From: Acidobacteriota bacterium
GTDB taxonomy: Bacteria > Acidobacteriota > Blastocatellia > Pyrinomonadales > Pyrinomonadaceae
Assembly (NCBI GenBank): GCA_003222895.1
Contig: QHXI01000076.1
Location: forward strand, 1-64,000
DNA: 64,000 nucleotides
Direction: 5' to 3'
Shown: positions 45,139-54,886 of the stretch, piece by piece
Layout: each line of letters begins with the position of its first letter
Position numbering within the stretch: position 1 is the stretch's first letter
The notes under the pieces: model-generated
Seen by the model: only the letters and a program-made list of their open reading frames with translations
Database searches by the model: none
Told to the model about the DNA's origin: nothing
Translations under genes and position numbers: made by a program

Positions 45139-47064
45139 GTGGCTGAAGATTCGCCCTTCACATTGAGTGCCATGTCAACTGCGTTAATCCGTTCGAGTCT
45201 CAACATCCATTCATCGTTGACGGCAAGATTGATCGCCCCGCCGAGTCCTGTGCGACCGGATGCAGGCAACGAGTCGATTGTCGAAATGGTCGCGGCGCGA
45301 GCGATCGCTACGCCGAATGGTCCCGCGGTCATCTGCCGAGATGAAGTGTTGAGCTACGCCGATTTGGATCGTCGCGCGAACCAACTCGCTAATCGTCTGA
45401 TTGCGCTCGGAGTGAAAGCTGGGAGGATCGTTGCCTTGTGCGTCGATCGTTCGATTGAGTCGGTAATTTCGACGCTGGCGATCATGAAAGCCGGCGGCGC
45501 GTTCCTGCCGCTCGATCCGAAGTATCCGATCGATCGTATAAGATTCTTGCTGAACGACGCGCAGCCGCGCGCGTTAATTACCAGAGAAAATTTGGCCGAT
45601 CAGCTAGACGGCGGCGCCTGGGACATTATCAATATCGACGTTGACAGATTCGCAGCTTGTTCAAGCGAAGCGCCGATCGTTGAGATCGTGAAGACCCAGC
45701 TCGCGTACGTCATCTACACGTCGGGATCGACGGGCGAGCCAAAGGGCGTCGAAGTTACTCATGAGGGTTTGCTAAATCTTATTTTCTGGCATCGAACCGC
45801 CTTCGATGTAGCGTCGCGAGATCGCGCGTCGCATCTCGCGGGTGTCGGCTTTGATGCTTCGGTGTGGGAAGTCTGGCCTTACCTCACAGCGGGTGCTTGT
45901 TTGTATTTGCCCGATGAAGAGACGCGCCTCTCGCCGAGTTTGCTGCGTGATTGGATCGTTGAGAACCAAGTTACGATCAGTTTTCTTCCGACAGCCTTGG
46001 CTGAAGCTTTGATGATTCTCGATTGGCCAGACGAGACGGCGCTGCGATTTCTGCTCACGGGCGCTGACACGTTGCATCGTTACCCGGGCGACCATCTGCC
46101 GTTCACCGTGGTGAACAATTACGGGCCAACGGAATGCACCGTCGTGGCGACTTCGGGCTGTATTAATTCAACGGATGTGTCTGATCGGTTACCAACCATT
46201 GGACGCCCGATTGACAACGTGGACATTTACATCCTCGACGAAAATCGTGCGCCGGTCCGCGATGGCGAGGAAGGCGAGTTGTACATTGGCGGCGCCGGCG
46301 TCGCGCGCGGTTATCTCAATCGGCCTGATCTAACTGCCGAGAGATTCATTGCGGATCCGTTCAGCGCAAAATCCAGTGCCCGGCTTTATCGCACCGGCGA
46401 CCGGGCGCGGCGACTCGCAAGTGGCGACATCGCTTACCTCGGCCGCGTTGACGATCAGATCAAGATTCGCGGGTTTAGAATTGAGCCGGCTGAGATTGAA
46501 TCGGCGCTTGATCGGCATCCGGCGATCGCTTCGAGCGTGGTCATCGCGCGCGGCCCGAATTGTTCTGACAAGCGACTCGCTGCATACATCGCCATGCGCA
46601 ACAGCAGTACTCCGGCGGCGGGCGAACTTCGCAATTTCCTCGGCTCATCGCTGCCCGATTACATGCTGCCGTCGCTGTTCGTGAAAATTTCCGCGCTGCC
46701 GCTAACCAGCAACGGCAAAATCGATCGCGCTGCGTTGCCTGAGCCCACGATTGAAAACACACTCCGCGACGACGACTTTGTCGCGCCCCGCTCACCGCTT
46801 GAAAAGAAACTCTCGGACATCGTTTGCACGCTGCTCAAGCTGGAGCAGGTCAGCGTTAACGACAACTTCTTCCTGCTCGGCGGTCATTCGCTGCTGGGCA
46901 CGCAATTGATCGTGAAGATTCACCGCGGTTTTGGAGTAGACGTCGCGCTGCGCGCGTTATTCGACGCTCCGACTATTGATGAGTTATCCAACGAAATCGA
47001 ACGGCTAATCATCGCTCGGATTGAAAGCATGAGCGAAGACGAAGCCCAGAGATTGCTCACTTGA
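45139..47064 (+). CDS. Free-standing A-T didomain NRPS, predicted Leu-activating
   Basis: A 641-residue protein with one adenylation domain (about 45-545, YTSGSTGEPKG, YRTGDR, SNGKIDR) and one carrier domain (GGHSL, Ser584), no C domain. The specificity residues, aligned to PheA, read D-A-W-F-L-G-N-V-V, a known leucine code. The C-terminal tail (IESMSEDEAQ) resembles that of the A-T-C-A-T enzyme. The start is GTG 45139 or ATG 45172; neither has a strong ribosome binding site. The next gene is a P450, the pairing used in novobiocin- and nikkomycin-type pathways to oxidise an amino acid while it is tethered to the carrier. Confidence 0.9.
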   Translation: MAEDSPFTLSAMSTALIRSSLNIHSSLTARLIAPPSPVRPDAGNESIVEMVAARAIATPNGPAVICRDEVLSYADLDRRANQLANRLIALGVKAGRIVALCVDRSIESVISTLAIMKAGGAFLPLDPKYPIDRIRFLLNDAQPRALITRENLADQLDGGAWDIINIDVDRFAACSSEAPIVEIVKTQLAYVIYTSGSTGEPKGVEVTHEGLLNLIFWHRTAFDVASRDRASHLAGVGFDASVWEVWPYLTAGACLYLPDEETRLSPSLLRDWIVENQVTISFLPTALAEALMILDWPDETALRFLLTGADTLHRYPGDHLPFTVVNNYGPTECTVVATSGCINSTDVSDRLPTIGRPIDNVDIYILDENRAPVRDGEEGELYIGGAGVARGYLNRPDLTAERFIADPFSAKSSARLYRTGDRARRLASGDIAYLGRVDDQIKIRGFRIEPAEIESALDRHPAIASSVVIARGPNCSDKRLAAYIAMRNSSTPAAGELRNFLGSSLPDYMLPSLFVKISALPLTSNGKIDRAALPEPTIENTLRDDDFVAPRSPLEKKLSDIVCTLLKLEQVSVNDNFFLLGGHSLLGTQLIVKIHRGFGVDVALRALFDAPTIDELSNEIERLIIARIESMSEDEAQRLLT

Positions 47065-47132
47065 AGGTAATATGAACTTCAGTCTGTGTTTCCCGGCCCC
47101 GGAATCCAGAGTGAAGCCCAGCCGTAAAACTT

Positions 47133-48452
47133 ATGAGTGCCGACTCCGAATCCATCTCAACTCAATCATCGCAGACTCTCAGTCTCTATCACCTGCTCGA
47201 CCCTGAGGTGCTGGCGAATCCTTATCCGCTGTATCAACGGCTGCGCACTGAGTCGCCCGTCCATTGGGATCCGTATCTGCACGCCTGGGTCGTCACGCGT
47301 TACGACGACGTAATTACGGTGCTGCATCGCTTCTCGGCGAATCGCACGCCGACACCTGAGCAATTCGCGGCGATGGGATTGGCCGAACTGACTCCGCTCG
47401 CGCAATTGATGACGAAGCAGATGCTGTTCATGGACGCGCCGGCCCACACGCGTCTGCGCAGCCTGGCATCGCTGGCATTCGCTCCGGCAAGAGTCGAGGC
47501 GTTACGCGCCCACATTCGCGAGATTCTCGACGACTTGCTCGCACCGCTGCTCGGCGCCGGGCGCATGGATGTCATTAACGATCTTGCCGCGCCGCTGCCC
47601 GCAATCGTCACCGCAGAAATGCTTGGCGTTCCGATTTCAGATTGCCATCAATTGAAAGCGTGGTCCGCGGATTTCGCGGAAGTGCTCGGCAACTTTCAGC
47701 ACAATCCAGATCGAGCCTCGCGCACGGTCAAATGCGTCGAAGAGATGACCGCATACTTTCGCGCCGCCATTCAGCATCAGAAACAGCATCCGTGCGAAGG
47801 CTTGATCAGTTCATTTATCAACGCTGAGATTGACGGTGATCGATTGACCGAAGAAGAAATCATTGCGAACTGTATCGTAACGATGGTTGGCGGCCAGGAG
47901 ACAACTACAAATTTGATCGGCAATGGAATCCTGAGTCTGCTGCGCCATCCAGATCAGATGCAACGTTTGCGCGACGATCTTTCTCTCATTCCATCGGCCG
48001 TCGAAGAGCTGCTGCGACATGAAAGTCCGAGTCAGCACACCGCGCGAATTTGTCCTGAAGATACAGAAATCGGCGGCAAATTGATCCGCAAAGGCCAGGC
48101 TGTGATCGCGGTGATGGCCGCGGGCAATCGCGACCCGGAACGGTTTGCCGATCCCGATCGGCTCGACCTCGCGCGCGCGGACAACCGGCATCTGGCGTTT
48201 GGCTGGGCCAGCCATTTTTGTTTCGGAGCGGCGCTCGCGCGTATCGAAGGGCAACTCACTTTCGAGGCAATCGCCCGCCGCACGGCGAATCTCGCATTCA
48301 AAGCCGATCACAAAATAGTTTGGAGAGAAAACCTTGGTCTGCGAGGTCTGACCGCGCTTCACATAACTTTCGATCAAGTAATGTCGCCTCACGTAATTGC
48401 TTCGGCCGCCGATCAACCCCAAAACGGTTGCCCGTTTCATCACTCGACCTAA
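47133..48452 (+). CDS. Cytochrome P450
   Basis: A 439-residue soluble bacterial P450. The I-helix motif reads GGQETT (the usual A/G-G-x-D/E-T-T), the K-helix ExxR is EELLR, and the heme loop is FGWASHFCFG with the Cys thiolate ligand; the second Gly of the usual FGxGxHxC is Ala. It lies between the Leu-loading A-T protein and a C-A-T-TE synthetase. Known P450s in this position hydroxylate the beta-carbon of a carrier-bound amino acid, so beta-hydroxyleucine is the first hypothesis. No ferredoxin or reductase gene is adjacent. Confidence 0.93.
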   Translation: MSADSESISTQSSQTLSLYHLLDPEVLANPYPLYQRLRTESPVHWDPYLHAWVVTRYDDVITVLHRFSANRTPTPEQFAAMGLAELTPLAQLMTKQMLFMDAPAHTRLRSLASLAFAPARVEALRAHIREILDDLLAPLLGAGRMDVINDLAAPLPAIVTAEMLGVPISDCHQLKAWSADFAEVLGNFQHNPDRASRTVKCVEEMTAYFRAAIQHQKQHPCEGLISSFINAEIDGDRLTEEEIIANCIVTMVGGQETTTNLIGNGILSLLRHPDQMQRLRDDLSLIPSAVEELLRHESPSQHTARICPEDTEIGGKLIRKGQAVIAVMAAGNRDPERFADPDRLDLARADNRHLAFGWASHFCFGAALARIEGQLTFEAIARRTANLAFKADHKIVWRENLGLRGLTALHITFDQVMSPHVIASAADQPQNGCPFHHST

Positions 48453-48470
48453 CGTTTCCGGATTTCCGTC

Positions 48471-49112
48471 GTGCTCGAAAACCCTTCGCCATCTGAATCC
48501 AAACTCAATGCCGCGATGATTTCAGCGGCTAAACGGGATCTGCTTGCAAAGTATCTGCGGGGTGAAATCGATCACGACCTTTCGAGCACAATTCAGCGCC
48601 GCGGGCCGGATGCTTCGCTGCGTTTGTCCTTCGCGCAAGAGCGCCTTTGGTTTCTCGATCACCTGATGCCCGGTTCGCCGGTTTTCAACGTGCCGACTGC
48701 GGTCAGGATTTCACGGCCACTCGATCTCGACGTGCTGCAACTATGCGTTAATGAAATTGTTCGTCGTCATGAAGTTCTGCGCACCACCTTTGTCACGCTC
48801 GACGGAGAGCCGACCCCGGCAATTAATTCGCAGGCCGATGTAAAGATCGGCGTGATCGATTTGACCCGGCTCGATGAAACTTCGCGGGAATCTGAGAGTC
48901 TGCGTCTGACTAAAGAAGCCGCGCTGCGGTCATTCGATCTTTCACGCGGGCCGCTAATTCGGACCAACCTGATCAAGCTGACTGAATCCGAATCGATTTT
49001 CCTGCTCACGATGCATCACATCGTCAGCGACGGCGGATCGATCCTGATCTTCTTTCGCGAACTGTCAGCGTTGTATGCGATCGCCAGCTGGCTTACTGGA
49101 AAGAAAAGTTGA
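48471..49112 (+). CDS. N-terminal half of an NRPS condensation domain, frame broken
   Basis: A 213-residue frame with the first half of a condensation domain: LSFAQERLWFLDHLMPGS, RRHEVLRTTF, and the catalytic MHHIVSDGG. It should continue into the frame at 49109. After FFRELSALYA the expected 35-40 residues (equivalent to the SIQYGDYSVWQREW region of the other synthetases) are absent, and the frame then reads to a stop at 49112 while RQLAYWKEKL continues in the +2 frame. The start is GTG 48471 or the ATG at 48516. Either the gene is a natural split or pseudogene, or the sequence is wrong here. Confidence 0.8.
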   Translation: MLENPSPSESKLNAAMISAAKRDLLAKYLRGEIDHDLSSTIQRRGPDASLRLSFAQERLWFLDHLMPGSPVFNVPTAVRISRPLDLDVLQLCVNEIVRRHEVLRTTFVTLDGEPTPAINSQADVKIGVIDLTRLDETSRESESLRLTKEAALRSFDLSRGPLIRTNLIKLTESESIFLLTMHHIVSDGGSILIFFRELSALYAIASWLTGKKS

Positions 49113-52100
49113 GTGGCGATCTGCCTGTCCTCGATATTCCTTCCGACCATCCGCGGCCACCAGTCCAAACTTATTCCGGGGGTCGCGCGGTGGCAACGCT
49201 ATCCAAAGATTTGACCAGCGCGTTGTATGCCCTGAGTAAGCGCGAAGGAGCGACGCTGTTCATGATGCTGCTTGCGGCGTTCAAGGTTCTGCTGCATCGC
49301 TACTCTGCTAACGAAGACATCATTATCGGATCGCCGATAGCGAATCGTGCGCAGTCCGAAACTGAAGACCTGATCGGGTTCTTTCTCAACAATTTGGCGC
49401 TACGTACCAGCGTCCCGGGCGATTCAACTTTTCGCGAGGTGCTTTCGCGCGTCCGCCACACGGCGCTCGATGCCTATGCGAATCAGGACGTCCCGTTTGA
49501 AAGATTGATTGAAGAGTTAAAGCCGGAACGCGATCTCAGCCGCACATCGATCTTCCAGGTGTATTTCAATCTGTTCAGCTTTTCCGATCAGATCGATTTG
49601 CCTGACGGCGAATCGATCAATTTCGTCGACGCGTGGCTACAGTCAGAAGAAAACCTTTCGAAATTCGATCTCACTCTGTATGCCGGCGCCGGCGACAAGA
49701 CGATCAAGCTTGCATTTGTTTACAACACGGATTTGTTTGCGCCTGAGCGAATGATTTTGATGCTCGATCAATTTCAGCATCTGCTTTCGCAAATCGTTGC
49801 GCGTCCGGACGAAACAATCAGTCGATTGTCCCTCGTCACACCGTCGGCGCAAAAGTATTTGCCGGACCCGAGCGCTCCAATTGGCTCGAATGGCAACCAG
49901 GCGATCACCTCGCTCTTTTCTGCACAAGCCAAACAACAGCCGAACGCTTTGGCGCTGAGCGACCCGAACGAGCGTTGGACTTATGACGAATTGGAGCGTC
50001 GCAGCAATCAACTCGCGAATTACTTGCGCGGCAACGGAATCCGGAAGGACGACGTCGTGGCTATTTACGCGCACCGCAGTGCGCCGTTGGTCCTCGCGAT
50101 TCTCGGCGTGCTTAAGGCCGGCGCAGCTTTCACGATTCTGGATCCCGCACATCCCGCAGCGCGATTGATCGACTGTCTGCGGATTGCTTCACCGCGCGGC
50201 TGGATTCAAATCGAAGCGGCGGGAGCATTGCCGTTGGCCCTGGATGAATTTGTCGAGAAGCTCGCTTGTCGTTCTCATCTGTCGCTAAAGAGAGGGCGTA
50301 ATACGGAAAACGATCCGCTCGCGGGTTGCTCGACGAACAATCCAAACATCGAAATCGACGCGGACGATCTCGCTTACATCGCGTTCACTTCCGGTTCGAC
50401 CGGACAGCCGAAGGGCGTGATGGGTCGGCATGGTCCGCTGCCGCTTTTCACGTCATGGGCGCGAGAGAAATTCAATCTGAATGAATCCGACCGCTTCTGC
50501 ATGCTTTCCGGTTTGGCTCACGATCCTTTGCATCGAGACATCTTCACGCCGCTGCAACTTGGCGGGGCGATTTGTATTCCCGATCCAAACGATCTCGAAG
50601 CGCCGGAACGATTACGAGCGTGGCTCAAGCGGCAAGCAATCACCATCGCCAATCTCACGCCGGCGATGAGTCAGCTTCTGACAGACGGTTGTGGAATTGA
50701 CGAGCAGATCGAGTCCCTTCGTTATTCATTTTTCGTTGGCGACGTTTTGACGAGGCGCGACGTGGCGCGGCTGAAGCAGCTTGCGCCGTCGATTAGCTGC
50801 GTGAATCTATACGGCTCGACGGAAACGCAACGGGCCGTCGGGCACTTCCTCGTCGACGATTCATACGATTCATCAGGGAAAGAAATTCTGCCGCTCGGCA
50901 AAGGCATTCACGATGTGCAGTTGCTGGTTTTGAATAAGTCGCAAGAGCTATGCGGCATCGGCGAAATCGGCGAGATTTACTTTCGCACTCCGCATCTCGC
51001 GAAAGGCTACCTGGCTGATGAGAAGCTGACCCGCGAACGTTTCATCGCGAACCCGTTCACGAATGACCCCGCAGATCGTCTGTATCGCACGGGCGATCTG
51101 GGCCGATATTTGCCGAATGGAGATGTCGAGTATGCCGGCCGCGCTGATCGACAGATCAAGATTCGCGGATTTCGAATCGAGCCGGCCGAGATCGAAGCCG
51201 TGCTAACCAAACATCCCGGCGTGCGCGAAGCCGTCGTCATCGCGCATCAAAACGACCGCGATTGCCTTCTCGCCGCCTATATAGTTTGCGCTCAACCTGA
51301 GATTACGGCGTCAACTCTGCGCGACTGGCTAACTGAAAAACTTCCCGCGTACATGATCCCGTCATCCATCATGATGATCGAGGCGTTGCCGCTGACATCG
51401 AACGGCAAACTCGATCGACGTGCTTTGCCGGCGCCTGAGCACAGCGAAACCGCTAACGAGTTCGCGTGGCCGCTGTCGGCAACCGAAGAAGCCTTAGCGC
51501 TGATATGGAAAGGAGTTCTCGGGCTCGAGCACATCGACATTCACGACAACTTTTTTGAATTGGGCGGGCACTCGCTGTTGGCAGTACGTCTGTTTGCGCT
51601 GCTCGAAAAACGATTCAACAAGCGTCTGCCGTTGGCGACGTTGTTTCAAGCGCCGACGATCGCGAAACTTGCTAAAACGATCGAAGACGACGCGTCGAAA
51701 AGATCGGCTTCGCTGGCGCCGATTCAACCGTGCGGCACGCGGCCGCCGTTCTTCTGTATTCATGCTGTGGGTGGAAACGTGCTTGAGTACTACGACCTGG
51801 CGCGGCATCTCGGAAACGATCAGCCGTTCTATGGCTTGCAGTCGCGCGGGCTAAACGACTCACATCAGCCACATGAACGCATAGAAGACATGGCTGCGCA
51901 TTACGTGAAAGAGATTCGCGAGCTTCAATCTGATGGGCCTTACTTCATCGGCGGACGATCATTGGGCGGAATCATCGCGTACGAGACGGCGCGGCAATTG
52001 AAAGAGCAAGGACAGGAGGTCGCGTTGCTTGTGTTGCTTGATTCGTATCCGGTCGGCCATCAGAAGCTTTCGAACGCGGATGGGTTAACGGTTAGAGAGC

Positions 52101-52555
52101 GACGCGCGATCAGAAGAATCCAAACGCACCTTTCGAATCTTCGGCAATTGCCAACATCCGCGAAGCTAAATTACTTGTTGAGCAAATCACGGTACGCGCC
52201 GAAGCGGATCACGGGCACCCTGTGGCGCGGGGTTTATCGCTCATGCGTGAAGCTCGGCGTCGCACTGCCGCGGTCGTTGCGCAGTGTCGAACAATTCAAT
52301 TGGCTGGCGGCGCATCAATTCGTGCCAAGACTCTACGATGGGCCAGTGACTTTGTTTTGGGCGAGCGGCGATCTGCGCGCGAAGTTCGACATGATCGAAG
52401 GGTGGAGAAAGTTGGCGCCGGGTGAATTGGAAGTTCACGAGATTCCGGGAACGCACCTCGATATTATCAAAGCGCCAAATGTGGAAGAGGTCGCGAAGAA
52501 GTTGAGTGCGTGCCTGAAGATTGCACAGACTTTGTATCAGAACCGCGAGCGCTAG
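49109..52555 (+). CDS. NRPS: second half of C domain, A-T-TE, with Lys2-like A domain
   Basis: A 1148-residue frame continuing the broken condensation domain (VLDIPSDHPRP, FMMLLAAFKVLLHRYS, QDVPFERLIEEL to about residue 245), then an adenylation domain (about 270-775; FTSGSTGQPKG, YRTGDLG, SNGKLDR), a carrier domain (FFELGGHSLL) and a thioesterase (GGRSLGG, late GTHLDI). The A4 core reads SGLAHDPLHRDIFTPLQLG instead of FDxS, as in alpha-aminoadipate reductases of the Lys2 type and related A domains, so the substrate cannot be read with the usual code. The TTG at 49109 is probably not a true start. The thioesterase is a paralogue of the one at 33798. Confidence 0.88.
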   Translation: MSGDLPVLDIPSDHPRPPVQTYSGGRAVATLSKDLTSALYALSKREGATLFMMLLAAFKVLLHRYSANEDIIIGSPIANRAQSETEDLIGFFLNNLALRTSVPGDSTFREVLSRVRHTALDAYANQDVPFERLIEELKPERDLSRTSIFQVYFNLFSFSDQIDLPDGESINFVDAWLQSEENLSKFDLTLYAGAGDKTIKLAFVYNTDLFAPERMILMLDQFQHLLSQIVARPDETISRLSLVTPSAQKYLPDPSAPIGSNGNQAITSLFSAQAKQQPNALALSDPNERWTYDELERRSNQLANYLRGNGIRKDDVVAIYAHRSAPLVLAILGVLKAGAAFTILDPAHPAARLIDCLRIASPRGWIQIEAAGALPLALDEFVEKLACRSHLSLKRGRNTENDPLAGCSTNNPNIEIDADDLAYIAFTSGSTGQPKGVMGRHGPLPLFTSWAREKFNLNESDRFCMLSGLAHDPLHRDIFTPLQLGGAICIPDPNDLEAPERLRAWLKRQAITIANLTPAMSQLLTDGCGIDEQIESLRYSFFVGDVLTRRDVARLKQLAPSISCVNLYGSTETQRAVGHFLVDDSYDSSGKEILPLGKGIHDVQLLVLNKSQELCGIGEIGEIYFRTPHLAKGYLADEKLTRERFIANPFTNDPADRLYRTGDLGRYLPNGDVEYAGRADRQIKIRGFRIEPAEIEAVLTKHPGVREAVVIAHQNDRDCLLAAYIVCAQPEITASTLRDWLTEKLPAYMIPSSIMMIEALPLTSNGKLDRRALPAPEHSETANEFAWPLSATEEALALIWKGVLGLEHIDIHDNFFELGGHSLLAVRLFALLEKRFNKRLPLATLFQAPTIAKLAKTIEDDASKRSASLAPIQPCGTRPPFFCIHAVGGNVLEYYDLARHLGNDQPFYGLQSRGLNDSHQPHERIEDMAAHYVKEIRELQSDGPYFIGGRSLGGIIAYETARQLKEQGQEVALLVLLDSYPVGHQKLSNADGLTVRERRAIRRIQTHLSNLRQLPTSAKLNYLLSKSRYAPKRITGTLWRGVYRSCVKLGVALPRSLRSVEQFNWLAAHQFVPRLYDGPVTLFWASGDLRAKFDMIEGWRKLAPGELEVHEIPGTHLDIIKAPNVEEVAKKLSACLKIAQTLYQNRER

Positions 52556-52608
52556 CGAGCGGCTCAAACATCAACCTGCCGGCTAACGCTCCGCGACTCT
52601 GAGACGCT

Positions 52609-52902
52609 TCATCGTCGTTTGGTCATAAACCCGCCAAGAAATCCCAACGTCAATCCGACTCCCAGGGCAATGCCAACTGATTGCCACGGATTGTGTTTGA
52701 TGTAGCGCCGCGATTCGTCGAGGTAATCTTCGCCGACTTCGTATCCCTGGCGCACCAGCCGTTGCGCCCTGCGTTTGCCGATCTCAACTAAATCTTCCGC
52801 GATAATTTTTCCTTCGACAGCTTTTGCTGCCAAATGACCGAGCTTGAATCCCGCGCTCTTGCCGTTATCGACTGCCGTTGTTGCTGTTGTCGTCGTTCCC
52901 AT
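52609..52902 (-). CDS. DUF883/ElaB-like small membrane-anchored protein
   Basis: A 97-residue protein with a helical charged middle (GKRRAQRLVRQGYEVGEDYLDESRR) and a C-terminal membrane helix ending KHNPWQSVGIALGVGLTLGF and then a basic MTKRR. The NPWQSVGIA plus Gly-rich helix is the hallmark of the ElaB/YqjD/DUF883 group, inner-membrane tail-anchored proteins linked in E. coli to stationary phase and ribosomes. A perfect GGAGG six bases before ATG 52902 sets the start. It converges on the NRPS gene. Confidence 0.82.
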   Translation of the reverse strand: MGTTTTATTAVDNGKSAGFKLGHLAAKAVEGKIIAEDLVEIGKRRAQRLVRQGYEVGEDYLDESRRYIKHNPWQSVGIALGVGLTLGFLGGFMTKRR

Positions 52903-53023
52903 CTTGTTCCTCCGTGAATTATGACAATATTCTAGCACCTTACGATTCTGATGCCGTTAGTAGGTTTCAAAACTGCAACGTTCTTATTGCTAAAAGCTGT
53001 AGGCTGAACCCGCGGGGCAGAGG

Positions 53024-53187
53024 TTATGTGATGAGAACGCTGTTCGGGTCGGCTTGAAAGTGGCTTTGCGCTCATTGACAGTGGAATGACGAGGAACGGA
53101 AGTTTTTTGTTTGATGGTGGCGAATGCGTCCTTGATGGCTTGGAAGTCAGCAGCAGAGATTGCGGCATCGATGTTCTGGTAAGGCAT
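53024..53187 (-). pseudogene. Remnant of a conserved small protein, several frame changes
   Basis: Starting at ATG 53187, the reading MPYQNIDAAISAADFQAIK matches the start of a small conserved family I know from cyanobacteria and other bacteria. The next family segment (KLPFLV) lies in a second frame, NERKATFK is back in the first, and ADPNSV ending at a TAA (53024-53026) is in a third. The usual C-terminal half is missing. It is therefore a decayed fragment, or a badly sequenced stretch. The rest of 52939-53272 shows nothing else. Confidence 0.6.
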
Positions 53188-53272
53188 ATTCGATTCTCTT
53201 TGTGAGCTTATGTTTTCATTAAAAAAGCCGTTATGAAAATGGTGACGTAGCCAGTGAGAGTGAATCCACCAA

Positions 53273-53796
53273 CTACTGAAGCTCCAAAGCCTTGGCGACA
53301 TGTTCGGCGAACTTCCTGCTGAAGAAAACGTCTTTATTGTTTTGGGGGCTTGGCACGCTCACGTTCACGAGAAATTCACCTTTTCTGAAGGCTACAGCTT
53401 CAGAACCTCTGACATCGGAGACGAATCCTTCATCACCCAACGTCGATAAGTCTTCTTTAATTAAGTGAAATTCTTTTCCTCGGTTTTTGGTTGTGGCTTT
53501 TTCTTCTATTATCAAATGAGATTTGAACTCCTTGAAAGCGCGCACAGCCTGTTCTTCATTGGAATACTCCGTAACGGCTATCTTTACGATGATGTCTCCT
53601 AGCTCCCACTGCTGAATAATGACGCCCTGACTTCCCTCGAATGTCTCGATTGAACGATGTGTCCAGCCGGGCATTTCTTTACCTATTTTCTCTTTCAGCG
53701 ATTTGCGTGCCTTGTCAGACTTATCCGAGTCTCCTTGTCCTTGCGCAAACGCGTATACCAGGAGAAAAAAATAATTACAATCCCTATCCTTTTCAT
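53273..53796 (-). CDS. Small secreted protein, paralogue of the one at 57025; frameshift in a homopolymer
   Basis: The gene starts at ATG 53796 after GGAGGT. A signal peptide begins MKRIGIVIIFF, then the frame changes in a run of seven A (plus strand 53765-53771). One extra base restores LLVYAFAQGQ and the following KSLKEKIGKEMPGW, which leads into the main frame (53273-53674). The mature domain (MPGW..., GVIIQQW, ALRAF-like helix, GDEGFV, FRKGEFLVNVSV, FAEHVAKAL) is shared with the 57025 protein, where it is intact. No known family comes to mind. Confidence 0.7.
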
Positions 53797-53832
53797 TACA
53801 TACCTCCAGAGAAGATGTTGGGGTTCAGTCGC

Positions 53833-54862
53833 TCAATGTTTGTCCACCACCTCGAAAAACAAAGGCTCCGAATCGGGCGTCCACGAACCTTTAATCTCTA
53901 AACGATATCGATTGGTAAGCCGATAAGAGCCGGGTTCTAGATCCCCATACCAATTGTCCAAACGGAGATCTCTCAAATCTGATGATGAGTATGGCCCAAC
54001 AGAAACGCCTGGTTTCACGGAAACGAATTCCGGATACTCTTCTTGTTTTTGAAGCGATTCCGCTAATCCGGCACGATAAGGTACTAATTTTCCATCTCTG
54101 AATAGCTGCGGCCGGTTCTGGTAATATCGGTCGACAATCCTAATCCTGATGTTTTGGTCAGAATCATTTTTTACAACAACTCTCACATAAACTTTATTTG
54201 TTAGGCGGTACGGTTTTTCCCGCGGCTTATCACCTAGTTCGGATTCAGGAATATCGAGGCTAATCGTAATGAGCTTCGCTGAAACCAGTTCTTGTAGGAC
54301 GTTTGCATTAGATGACACCTGAAACAAAAGCGGCGCAGAATCAGGCGTCCAGGGGCCATGCACATCTAAGCGATAACGACTGATGAGTCGGTAACTTCCC
54401 GGTTCAAGCTCGCCGTACCAATCGCTCAGATCGATTTCAGTTAATTTTTCTGAAGAATAAGGTGAAATCCAAACCACATGTCGCAAGCTTACGAATACCG
54501 GATCCTCTTCCTGCCGTTGAAGCGATTCCGCTAACTCGCCACGGTAGGGTACTAATTTTCCATCCTTGAAATAGCTGAGGGCGGTTTTGGTAAAAACGAT
54601 CTGCAACTCTGATCATAATCCTTTGATCTGAATCATTTTTCACAGTAACTTGCACGTAAGGCTTGCCGGCTACGCGGTAGGGTCTTTCGCCGGATTTATT
54701 TAGCAGTTGCTCCTCGGGGATATCCAGACTTATCGTGATGAGATTAGATGAAACTAGCGGCTGTAAGACCTTTGCATTAGATGATGGTGTTTGTCCTGCT
54801 AGTGTCGAAAAGCTTGAAACTAGCAATGAGGCAACGGCTACCTTGAAGATGGATGCGCGCAT
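53833..54862 (-). CDS. Secreted protein with two copies of an unrecognised repeat domain; frameshifted
   Basis: Two frames (54437-54862 and 53833-54606) make one gene from ATG 54862 (GGAGG upstream), with signal peptide VAVASLLVSSFSTLAG. The break is at a TTT run near 54577: with one base fewer, QNRPQLF continues into KDGKLVPYRGELAESL. The repaired protein has two tandem domains of about 120-130 residues, each with V-K-N-D-S-D-Q, RPQLF-DGKLVPYR, DLxDWYGxLEPGSYRL and GPWTPDSxPLxF. The same domain occurs in the next two genes. I do not recognise it; it looks all-beta. Confidence 0.72.
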
Positions 54863-54886
54863 CTTTTTTTCCTCCGGTCCACTCAA

